NCBI GenBank assembly: GCA_021791055.1
Contig: JAJYXI010000045.1
Coordinates: 1-39,499 of the forward strand
DNA: 39,499 nucleotides
Direction: 5' to 3'
Source of the DNA: Nitrospirota bacterium
GTDB taxonomy: Bacteria; Nitrospirota; Thermodesulfovibrionia; Thermodesulfovibrionales; Dissulfurispiraceae
Positions 32,003 through 37,898 of the stretch are shown here, in pieces. A model generated the notes under the pieces. The model made no database searches. It was not told where the DNA came from and worked only from the letters and a program-made list of their open reading frames with translations. Numbering within the stretch: position 1 is the first letter of the stretch; each line of letters begins with the position of its first letter. Both the position numbers and the translations under genes were made by a program.

Positions 32003-32511
32003 TAAGGATACTGCGTCAGATATTCAGGACAGGTATTGTAACTGAGCCCCTGCCTCCGGCTGAGGAAGAGATCAGGGTAATCGGAGGAAAACTTGAGGAG
32101 GCAATAAAGCGTCGCTTCCGTGGCAGCCTTACAATCAGGGAGGTGGACGCCGGTTCTTGCAATGGGTGTGAGCTTGAAATACATGCCATTAACAATCCCA
32201 TATACAACTGTGAGCGCTTCGGCATTCACTTCACGGCATCGCCCAGATTTGCAGACATGCTGCTTGTCACAGGCCCTGTTTCAAGAAACATGGAGATAGC
32301 ATTACGAAGGACATATAATGCAACTCCTCCGCCAAAACTTGTAGTGGCTGTTGGAGACTGCGGATGCAACGGAGGAATATTCGGAGAAAGCTATGCATCT
32401 CTTGGTGGAATAGATAAGGTGATACCTGTGGATGTCTATATCCCGGGCTGTCCGACCACACCTGCGGCACTGCTTAAAGGGATACTAAAGGCTGTTGACG
32501 GGAATCTTTAA
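31999..32511 (+). CDS. ehrS: Ehr small subunit (NuoB/HyfI-like, 4Fe-4S)
   Basis: A 170-residue electron-transfer subunit with all N2-type cluster ligands: Cys54 and Cys57 (GSCNGCELE), Cys121 (GDCGCNGG) and Cys151 (PGCPTTP). The N-terminal IFRTGIVTEPLPP is typical of HycG/HyfI. It should pass electrons next to the large subunit at the membrane interface. No ferredoxin-type (HyfA/HyfH) or NAD/F420 subunit accompanies the operon, so the electron partner is unknown. It is the last gene of the operon; the integron array begins 20 nt later. Confidence 0.92.
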   Translation: MIRILRQIFRTGIVTEPLPPAEEEIRVIGGKLEEAIKRRFRGSLTIREVDAGSCNGCELEIHAINNPIYNCERFGIHFTASPRFADMLLVTGPVSRNMEIALRRTYNATPPPKLVVAVGDCGCNGGIFGESYASLGGIDKVIPVDVYIPGCPTTPAALLKGILKAVDGNL

Positions 32512-32530
32512 AGCCGCATTATTGATAGCT

Positions 32531-32586
32531 GCATAACGCAAAAACTGTGGTGGCTATTCGCCATTCTCACAAGTGACTTGTTATGT
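32531..32586 (-). repeat. attC-like site after the toxin-antitoxin cassette
   Basis: An imperfect palindrome bounded by GCATAAC (32531-32537) and GTTATGT (32580-32586). Its central stem is TGGC-TATTC-GCCA with mismatched and extra bases on one side. Its right half, AGTGACTTGTTATG, nearly equals that of the site at 36008 (AGTGATTTGTTATG). It overlaps the toxin stop codon region, the usual place for attC at a cassette 3' end. Confidence 0.68.
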
Positions 32587-32886
32587 AAGAATTTTTAAGT
32601 ATCTCTCAATCTCCATTGCACCATGAAAAACACCCAAAATATCAATTAATTCTTTACTTCTTATGAGATAAGCAATACGATAGTGCCCAAATAGTAGTAT
32701 TCTTATATCCCCTTCTGGCTCCGACCTGTACTTATATCCAATTTCAGGAAAATCTTTCAGAATCTGTGCCTTTTTATAAATCTCGGTCGTAACCCGTTGT
32801 GCTGCATTCTTGTTGTCTTGGGCAATATAGTCATAAATATCTCTAAGCCACTTTTCTGCCTCTGAGGTCCATCTTATTTTTGCCAT
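32581..32886 (-). CDS. ParE/RelE-family toxin
   Basis: A 101-residue type II toxin with the RelE/ParE fold. The first strand is IRWTSEAEKWLRDIYDYIA, then ILKDFPEIGYKYR, DIRILLFGHYRIAYLI and the C-terminal DILGVFHGAMEIE. It would cleave ribosome-bound mRNA (RelE-like) or poison gyrase (ParE-like); sequence alone does not decide. It overlaps the antitoxin gene by 13 nt. It ends inside the attC-like site. Toxin-antitoxin cassettes are common stabilisers of chromosomal integrons. Confidence 0.88.
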   Translation of the reverse strand: MAKIRWTSEAEKWLRDIYDYIAQDNKNAAQRVTTEIYKKAQILKDFPEIGYKYRSEPEGDIRILLFGHYRIAYLIRSKELIDILGVFHGAMEIERYLKILT

Positions 32887-33059
32887 GAACGAATGCGCTG
32901 CTCCATGTTCTCATTGTTGATAATTCTACTCTTTCGTGAATCTTCTAATCCCCGCTCAATCATTCGCTCAAATGCAAGTTCGCGCATTATTTCTTCATAT
33001 GACGCGTCTTCAGGTTGTTCTTGAATAATTTTTGTCATCACCTCTTTTGCAATAACCAT
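32874..33059 (-). CDS. Antitoxin of the ParE/RelE pair
   Basis: A 61-residue acidic, helical protein with the sequence pattern DASYEEIMRELAFERMIERG and the C-terminal W-Q-K. This resembles small antitoxins that precede RelE/ParE toxins (pattern D-A-x-x-E-x-I-M-x-E-L plus x-K/R-I-x-x-G). It should neutralise the toxin and bind its own promoter. The AAAGGAGG ribosome-binding site lies 7 nt before the ATG. An AT-rich stretch upstream with TATAAA/TATACA boxes could carry a private promoter. Confidence 0.8.
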   Translation of the reverse strand: MVIAKEVMTKIIQEQPEDASYEEIMRELAFERMIERGLEDSRKSRIINNENMEQRIRSWQK

Positions 33060-33269
33060 AGCTTGCCTCCTTTATATTTTGTATATATTTTAACAAATTA
33101 ATAAGACTTTCTTCTTAAAAATTGCTGCCTGCTAAAGAAAGGGGGATATATACGAGATGAACGGTATCGTAAAAAAAGAAACGACTTTTCTTATCGTTTC
33201 CGTTTAAGGACGCTTTTGCCCTTGACAACCGGAGGCCTTATAAGTGTTATACATTCTTATTTATCTTTT
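33060..33269. other. 210-bp gene-free spacer with one hairpin
   Basis: No gene is seen. A hairpin at 33160-33204 pairs AACGG with CCGTT and, inside, AAACGA (33179-33184) with TCGTTT (33194-33199), with unpaired bases on one side. It could be a degenerate attC site of the cassette to its right or the antitoxin's leader. A TTGACA at about 33219 on the plus strand has no gene to serve. Confidence 0.4.
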
Positions 33270-33755
33270 TTACTTTTGAGGATAACAATGATTCCATGCT
33301 TTCCCTAAGCCTTTCAAATCAATTAACAAACTATATTCTTTTCCGCTTAAATCGATTAATTTTGCAATGGCATAATCTGCTTCAAGCATAGCTTCAATCA
33401 TGCCGTGGCCAATATTAAAAATGGCCATAAAAGGGTCGGTCTCTCTGCGGAACCCTTTAACACTCATGCTCTTAATCATAAGCAATTGAGCACCCAAATC
33501 TTTTTTTAAGATAACACCGGAGGGCTTTAAAGATGACGAGACTTCATAAAGTCCGACTTCTGCAACGGGTAAGTTATTTTCTTTCCAAATAGATACTCCC
33601 CCGAAATGATTTTCTATATTAGATACTGCCATCGTTTTAACCTGACATCGAATATTTGTTATCTCAGAATAATTAACAAAGACAGACCAATCATTATATT
33701 TTGCAATTTCTTTTTGTGAATTAATATCTTGAGCATAAGAATGAACTGGCAGCAG
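33270..33755 (-). pseudogene. Secreted protein with signal peptide cut off by the RAYT element
   Basis: The longest ATG frame has 120 residues, but the reading frame stays open for 41 more codons upstream, beginning LLPVHSYAQDINSQKEIAK. That stretch looks like the end of a signal peptide (SYA-Q cleavage) and the start of the mature protein. The frame is lost 10 bp from the RAYT repeat at 33765, so the start codon and most of the signal peptide were removed. A later start would give a cytoplasmic protein. DWSVFV, SGVILKKDLGAQ and DLKGLGKAW vaguely recall IalB-type secreted proteins; I would not assign a function. Confidence 0.6.
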
Positions 33756-33788
33756 TTAGCATAATTAGGGACACATCCCCTATTTTAT

Positions 33789-34460
33789 TTAACTCTTTCG
33801 CCCTTTTGGTCTGCCCGGTCTCTGTAGTATAAACCTTTTGTTCAGCTTCTTTTCCATCCTCTTTATAAACTCCTCTCTACCAAAGGGTCTTCCAGTTCTC
33901 GTTGCATACTTTAAGCGGTGTATCTCATCTTCTGTAATGCTCTCTCTGATAAATGCTATATAGTCTTTCCTCTGATTGTCGTTAAAAAGTTCTTCGCCCA
34001 ATATATCGTCTCTTTTCCCTTCGATATGAGCCTTTGCGCTTGAATAGGGGTATTCCTCTTCTTTTTTCACTATCTTTGCACGCTTTGGATTTTGCTCAAT
34101 ATATCTTGCCACAGCCCATAAATAATGTTCTCTGTCAACTATGCAGGAATGGTATCTGCTTTCCCACAATCTTCCTGTTTTTTCATATTTCCTGTTGATA
34201 TGCTGGGTGTAACAAAGAGTTAGACCTTGCATCATTTTATAAAGAGATTCCTCGCGCTTAGGTCTTGCAAGTAAATGTACATGGTTATTCATAAGGCAAT
34301 ATGCAAGGATCGGGCATTCCCATTTGTCTGAGTATTTTTTGAGCAACTCCAGATATTTTTGTCTGTCTTCTTTTTCGAAAAAGACTTTCTCTTTATTATT
34401 CCCCCTTTGGATTACATGATGAGGGAATCCTACTGCTACGGCCCTTGCTATTCTTGGCAT
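33789..34460 (-). CDS. REP-associated tyrosine transposase (Y1/HUH, IS200-like)
   Basis: A 223-residue single-strand-specific HUH nuclease. The N-terminus MPRIARAVAVGFPHHVIQRG is typical of RAYTs. The HUH pair is His60-Val-His62 in MNNHVHLL, and the catalytic tyrosine is probably Tyr120 in ARYIEQNPKRAKI. The basic C-terminus ends in RPGRPKGRKS. Such enzymes cut and join REP hairpins. All catalytic residues are present, so it may be active. Its promoter is leaderless (34467-34495). Confidence 0.93.
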   Translation of the reverse strand: MPRIARAVAVGFPHHVIQRGNNKEKVFFEKEDRQKYLELLKKYSDKWECPILAYCLMNNHVHLLARPKREESLYKMMQGLTLCYTQHINRKYEKTGRLWESRYHSCIVDREHYLWAVARYIEQNPKRAKIVKKEEEYPYSSAKAHIEGKRDDILGEELFNDNQRKDYIAFIRESITEDEIHRLKYATRTGRPFGREEFIKRMEKKLNKRFILQRPGRPKGRKS

Positions 34461-34466
34461 GTAGTA

Positions 34467-34495
34467 ATTCTACAGAACAGCTATTGTAATGTCAA
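34467..34495 (-). promoter_or_regulatory. Predicted promoter of the RAYT gene, leaderless arrangement
   Basis: Minus strand: TTGACA (34495-34490), 17-nt spacer, TAGAAT (34472-34467), then 6 nt to the ATG. It lies just inside the terminal repeat, so the element carries its own promoter. Confidence 0.65.
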
Positions 34496-34563
34496 GAAAT
34501 AGGGGATGTGTCCCTAATAAATTATATATTTATCCTATGTCAAGGGCAGACCACAGAAGATTT

Positions 34564-35820
34564 TCATTTCATTATTTCATCTAAGAGCCGTCGATTCAAG
34601 CCTGGTGCACCAAATTCATAAAGACCAGCGTAAAACATCCTTATTCCAGTTGATGGGTGATAATTCCTTGTCGGTTTAACTAACTCTTTTGGTATATTAT
34701 CACAGGACATAAATGCCCATTTTTCAAATTCGCGATCAATTTTTAACGGGTCGTTGAGTTTTGCATCTAACTGTTTACTATCATAATTTAATACTACAAC
34801 AGTGGCTAAAGCAAAGTTATTAATATCGCCTTCAAAGTTCACCGCCATGACTCTCACATTTTCTGGTGAAAAATCCTCATTAGAAATTCCTAATTCTTCC
34901 CATAATGCCCGTTTCACCCAATTTAAAATACAGTCCTTGTCACCCTCCAAATCTTTGGGATCTAATTGTTCCCCAATAGAAAGAGCCCATACATTATGGT
35001 GATCGCCACCTTTCTTAGGACTTGTTTCAGCCAAAAAAAGTTTGTCATCCTGTGTCCTAATTATTAAATGCAGACATAGACTATTCGGAAAATTGATTTG
35101 TCCCTTATTTATTACTTGATTGATATCTTGAAACCATTGTTGAGAATGCTCTGATATCCACTTATGGTAAAATTGAAATTGACTCCATTTCGTCTTTTGG
35201 ACTTCAAGTCTGAGAATTTTCATATCGGAAAAAGCAACAGGATTCTTAATTAACATCAATCGTGTTTTATCTTCTGTGTATATTTGAGGGAATTCTGTAT
35301 CTAAGTAATGTTGATAAGCACTATTAATATTTCTCTGGAACATGTATTCAATGGGTAAATACTCAATCTTTACTTCTTTGGTCGACCACCCTTCTTGCAA
35401 ATCAGGACACGACTGAAGTGTAAGTCCAAGCCCCCAACCAATGCGACCTGCTGAAAAAGGCTGCAGCAATTTATCAATTCGACTTTGATATAGGGCAGCT
35501 AATCGTTTTTCGTATGTTCTATGACGTGCATATCGTTCTGTTAAAAAGAGTCCGGCAGGCAATAGTGTCACAATAAATAGTGCCATCCACGAAAGAATGT
35601 TGATTGATCTATAATTTATATCAAACATCCTATTCAGTAACTGCAAGATACCCGTTACCGTTTCATCTGACCAAATATTGATAAAACCACCCGCTAAAAA
35701 TGCGCCACCGTAACCTACCCATTTAGAATAGCGTTTGCAGAATGCATGAATTTCGCTCAGTATCAAGTCATTACGGCTGATATTTTTATTGAATTCAAAA
35801 TTTAAATTATTCTCTGTCAT
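34564..35820 (-). CDS. Two-TM protein with C-terminal Nudix-like domain (integron cassette gene)
   Basis: A 418-residue protein. TM helices are at about 34-50 and 74-96, a cytoplasmic linker runs to about 240, then a Nudix-like domain (SLCLHLIIRTQDDKLFLAE, WALSIGEQLD). The Nudix box is G-x5-E-x7-R-E-U-x-E-E-x-G-U; here the helix reads VKRALWEELGI, so the first glutamate of REUxEE is alanine and the loop is lengthened. Hydrolase activity is doubtful; nucleotide binding remains possible. It starts about 50 nt inside its cassette. Membrane-anchored nucleotide-processing domains occur among anti-phage effectors, but no partner sensor is seen. Confidence 0.65.
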   Translation of the reverse strand: MTENNLNFEFNKNISRNDLILSEIHAFCKRYSKWVGYGGAFLAGGFINIWSDETVTGILQLLNRMFDINYRSINILSWMALFIVTLLPAGLFLTERYARHRTYEKRLAALYQSRIDKLLQPFSAGRIGWGLGLTLQSCPDLQEGWSTKEVKIEYLPIEYMFQRNINSAYQHYLDTEFPQIYTEDKTRLMLIKNPVAFSDMKILRLEVQKTKWSQFQFYHKWISEHSQQWFQDINQVINKGQINFPNSLCLHLIIRTQDDKLFLAETSPKKGGDHHNVWALSIGEQLDPKDLEGDKDCILNWVKRALWEELGISNEDFSPENVRVMAVNFEGDINNFALATVVVLNYDSKQLDAKLNDPLKIDREFEKWAFMSCDNIPKELVKPTRNYHPSTGIRMFYAGLYEFGAPGLNRRLLDEIMK

Positions 35821-35872
35821 ATATATTTTTATTATCTTTGCAATTGCAACTCACTCTTTGTAGTGTTGCCAA

Positions 35873-36013
35873 CGGATGCAGCTGAACTGCTGCCCGCAGG
35901 GCAGTCTGTTCGAGCGGATTGTTCCAGAGCGCGAGTCAGCGCGCGAGGGAACGATTTTAATCCGCGAGGCAGTTCAGCTGCATCCGTTCCCGAGACGCGC
36001 AGCGTCTCGGGAA
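35873..36013 (-). repeat. Palindromic 141-bp unit, copy 1 (candidate ORF-less cassette)
   Basis: Identical to 37068-37208; identity extends over 144 bp including the shared AA and C at the ends (35871-36014). The outer stem pairs CGGATGCAGCTGAACTGC with GCAGTTCAGCTGCATCCG. Inside are CTGCCC-GCA-GGGCAG, a GCGGATT/AATCCGC stem and a GTTCC/GGAAC stem. A separate hairpin CCCGAGACGC-GCA-GCGTCTCGGG forms the right end. Boundaries are AA|C on the plus strand, that is G|TT on the cassette strand, the integron crossover point. Confidence 0.75.
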
Positions 36014-36065
36014 CGATGAAGGTCAGCGGTGGCTGTAAGCCATCCGCTGGAGTGATTTGTTATGC
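36008..36065 (-). repeat. attC-like site of the nuclease cassette
   Basis: Bounded by CGGGAAC (36008-36014) and GTTATGC (36059-36065). The central stem is CAGCGG-TGGC-TGTAA-GCCA-T-CCGCTG, with a single unpaired T on one arm, comparable to the extrahelical bases that direct strand choice in attC sites. GCATAAC on the cassette strand complements G plus TTATGC, the start of the same cassette at 37067. It lies 80 bp downstream of the nuclease stop. Confidence 0.7.
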
Positions 36066-36146
36066 ACCGCTTTTCCCATATTATATTTTTTCAATTATTG
36101 CGGCTTAACAACGAAAGTCAAAGAGCAGACATGTTGTCCTGTTATT

Positions 36147-37043
36147 TTATTTTTTCCCTCGTCTATATCCTGCCTTTGTTGCCTCCTCTTCCGTATCAAA
36201 GTAAACTCGGTTTTCTTCCTTGATCCGACCACAGCCAGCGTCCCCGGGAAGACGATATATCTTCGACCGCCTATTACCGATGATCTCTTTACAAATATCC
36301 TTTCCAGCCCAAAGACCCACACCTGCTACCCTCGCCCCTTGTTCGTAAAGGCGGAATTCTTTATAACGATGGAATGGGGAAGGGGCAATAACACGAGCAT
36401 ATCCTTGCTTGATAAGTTCCGCATTGATAAGTGTACCATTCATAAGAAATACATAGGCAAGTAGACGACCATAGTCATCATACTGGGTAGAAGGCTCAAA
36501 TTCAAGATGTACCTTTTTCCCTTCTAATTGTCTCTTGGTAAACTCTGAAGCCTCAGGACCAAAAAACTCAACAGGTTTTTCTGGATGCACCGTCTCAGGA
36601 GTATCAATGCCAATAAGGCGCACGGTTTGATATCGCCAACCTCGTCCTACACCAATGGTATCACCGTCAGTAATGTGGGTTACAAGTACCCATTCTCCCC
36701 TTGGGTCTCCTCCAGTGAAAGTCCAAATCGTAAATAATGAAGTGGGGATCAATAGAATAAGGACAACGGCAATTACACGGCTTCTCAGGGTGAGAGGTTC
36801 TTTCTTCATGGTTGGTCGTAGTGATTGCACCCTATCTAATCGGAATGAACGGATATCACGGGTAAAGTAACAGTATGCCTTGAAGTAGGTATGTTTCTCG
36901 CCGCTAAATATCTCACGAGGATAAATGGCGTTATGTCTGATGACCTGGCCATCTGGGTGCAAATACTTAAAAGATAGTACTCCCCTTTGCTCGATGACTT
37001 TTCTAATCTTTAGTAAATATTCTTGCTCCCTTTCTTCCTGCAT
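36147..37043 (-). CDS. WYL-TM-staphylococcal-nuclease fusion with Ada-like tail
   Basis: A 298-residue protein. A WYL-like domain (about 20-77; VLSFKYLHPDGQVIRHNAIY, FKAYCYFTRDIRSFRLDRV) is followed by one TM (about 90-108) and an SNase domain (about 117-247). All nuclease catalytic positions are kept: Asp128 (DGDTI), Arg142, Asp147-Thr148 and Glu150 (VRLIGIDTPET), Arg193 (YGRLLAY). The C-terminus resembles the small Ada-type zinc module often following SNase domains (NRRSKIYRLPG, VYFDTEEEATKAGY), but with cysteines mostly lost. The N-in topology would place the nuclease outside the inner membrane. It is the only gene in its cassette and lies closest to Pc. Confidence 0.85.
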   Translation of the reverse strand: MQEEREQEYLLKIRKVIEQRGVLSFKYLHPDGQVIRHNAIYPREIFSGEKHTYFKAYCYFTRDIRSFRLDRVQSLRPTMKKEPLTLRSRVIAVVLILLIPTSLFTIWTFTGGDPRGEWVLVTHITDGDTIGVGRGWRYQTVRLIGIDTPETVHPEKPVEFFGPEASEFTKRQLEGKKVHLEFEPSTQYDDYGRLLAYVFLMNGTLINAELIKQGYARVIAPSPFHRYKEFRLYEQGARVAGVGLWAGKDICKEIIGNRRSKIYRLPGDAGCGRIKEENRVYFDTEEEATKAGYRRGKK

Positions 37044-37067
37044 CTTTTCTTCATTTTACAAGCATAA

Positions 37068-37208
37068 CGGATGCAGCTGAACTGCTGCCCGCAGGGCAGT
37101 CTGTTCGAGCGGATTGTTCCAGAGCGCGAGTCAGCGCGCGAGGGAACGATTTTAATCCGCGAGGCAGTTCAGCTGCATCCGTTCCCGAGACGCGCAGCGT
37201 CTCGGGAA
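37068..37208 (-). repeat. Palindromic 141-bp unit, copy 2 (candidate ORF-less cassette, first in array)
   Basis: Base-for-base identical to copy 1 (35873-36013), in the same orientation. It lies between the integrase-proximal spacer and the nuclease cassette, again with AA|C borders. The two copies flank the nuclease cassette as direct repeats, so homologous recombination could delete it. The structure in its transcript would sit in the leader of the nuclease mRNA. Confidence 0.75.
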
Positions 37209-37242
37209 CATTCTCTTTTAAGTTTATTCAATATTATGATAA

Positions 37243-37271
37243 ATTATAGAAATCAAGAGCGGGATAGTCAA
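37243..37271 (-). promoter_or_regulatory. Candidate integron cassette promoter Pc
   Basis: Minus strand: TTGACT (37271-37266), exactly 17 nt, TATAAT (37248-37243). It lies between the integrase start and the first cassette and points into the array, the textbook position of Pc. Transcription would begin near 37236 and read through both palindromic units and the nuclease and Nudix genes. Confidence 0.75.
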
Positions 37272-37307
37272 GGTAAAATCATAAAATCGTGGGAAAGTGG
37301 AGGTTAA

Positions 37308-37367
37308 ATGCAATATAATAATGTCATATCTCTTATTATGTTGCTGAAATGTAGTATTGTATATTAG
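37308..37367 (+). CDS. Possible 19-residue leader ORF before the integrase
   Basis: ATG 37308 follows GGAGG by 4 nt and reads MQYNNVISLIMLLKCSIVY before TAG. The integrase ATG comes 2 nt after the stop, and the integrase itself has no ribosome-binding site, so translation of the leader could feed the integrase. Short size makes chance possible. Confidence 0.35.
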   Translation: MQYNNVISLIMLLKCSIVY

Positions 37368-37369
37368 TT

Positions 37370-37665
37370 ATGTTAGAGTCATTTAAAAACTTTTTGTCAT
37401 CAAAAAACAAGATAAACGACAAATATCTTCCGTTTTATTTAAGATGGTAACGGAAGGTTTGCGTTTCCTTGATATTCCATTAACTCAATCTATTACAAAT
37501 GACCAAAAATCTCAATTTCTTAAATACTTATCCAAAACCCATGAAGACTGGCAGGTAAAGCAGGCTGATGCCGCACTCAGGTTATATGATTATTATCTTT
37601 CGGAGTTGCAGAGGTCTGCAGAAGAGGGCTCTTTAGAAAATAAAGGAAAAGTGGGGCGTTGTTGA
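37370..37665 (+). pseudogene. intI: Integron-type tyrosine integrase, N-terminal remnant with frameshift
   Basis: From ATG 37370 the frame reads MLESFKNFLSSKNKINDKYL, FYLRW, then TAA. Adding one base at the GG (TGG-GTA) restores VTEGLRFLDIPL, DQKSQFLKYLSKTHEDWQ and VKQADAALRLYDYYLSEL. This is the extended N-terminal SAM-like domain found in integron integrases of environmental bacteria (Y-x-x-W-V, H-E-D-W-Q-V-K-Q-A-D-x-A-L-R-L-Y-D-Y). The frame then ends at KGKVGRC; the whole catalytic domain (R-H-R-Y residues) is absent. The gene is dead through both a one-base deletion and a 3' truncation. Confidence 0.75.
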
Positions 37666-37673
37666 CGGAATTT

Positions 37674-37898
37674 TTAAAGTCTCATTATTTTATCTTTTAT
37701 CGGGCTGAATGGTTTTGGCTCGTGATTGATAAACTCGTTGTACTCCGAAAGAAATTCTATATAAGCATCAACATCGACTTTGCCGTCTTTTAAAAATGGA
37801 TTGTGTCTTTGTGAAGCTACGGTTTGCATATCCTTTCTCAGGGAATCCGATTTTGAAAGTTCAAAAAGTTCTTTTGCCGCTTTATCCGAAATGCTCAT
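37674..37898 (-). CDS. Hypothetical 74-residue protein downstream of apeA
   Basis: A small, helical, charged protein (MSISDKAAKELFELSKSDSL at the start; DAYIEFLSEYNEFINHEPKP near the end). The start codon forms ATGA with the end of a short open frame (KIYEKLERISEQ) that looks like the tail of an upstream gene. It therefore was the second gene of a coupled pair. No family recognised; an antitoxin-like or DUF protein partnering a nucleotidyltransferase is a guess. It lies between the integrase remnant and apeA. Confidence 0.6.
   Translation of the reverse strand: MSISDKAAKELFELSKSDSLRKDMQTVASQRHNPFLKDGKVDVDAYIEFLSEYNEFINHEPKPFSPIKDKIMRL

Larger units (their letters stand above)
33765..34517 (-). 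mobile_element. RAYT (REP-associated tyrosine transposase) unit with flanking inverted repeats
   Basis: TTAGGGACACATCCCC plus TATTT at 33765-33785 is repeated in inverted orientation at 34497-34517, with all 21 bases matching. Each copy carries the palindromic core GGGAcacaTCCC. The unit encloses one transposase gene. This is the single-copy layout of a REP/RAYT system. It interrupts the secreted-protein cassette. Confidence 0.85.
32531..37665. other. Decayed chromosomal integron (integrase remnant, Pc, cassette array)
   Basis: The region has the canonical integron layout: integrase gene start at 37370 pointing right, a promoter firing left (37271-37243), and gene cassettes on the minus strand to its left. 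The nuclease cassette starts TTATGC, and its own attC-like site begins with GCATAAC, the exact complement of G plus that start. The palindromic unit starts TTCCCG and its inner core is CGGGAAC, again matching. This pairing is expected when a circular cassette re-forms its recombination site. The integrase is broken, so the array is probably frozen. Confidence 0.72.

Noticed and set aside
30437-32511. Functional group 4 [NiFe] hydrogenase or formate hydrogenlyase
   Set aside because: Both Ni-Fe cysteine pairs are absent in the large subunit and no maturation, formate dehydrogenase or ferredoxin genes are present.
33160-33204. A further attC site
   Set aside because: It has stem-loop character, but its cores do not complement the neighbouring cassette starts; reported only as a hairpin.
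35863-36108. Plus-strand open frames through the 141-bp palindromic units
   Set aside because: They are read-through of palindromic DNA, have no ribosome-binding sites and are explained by the repeat.
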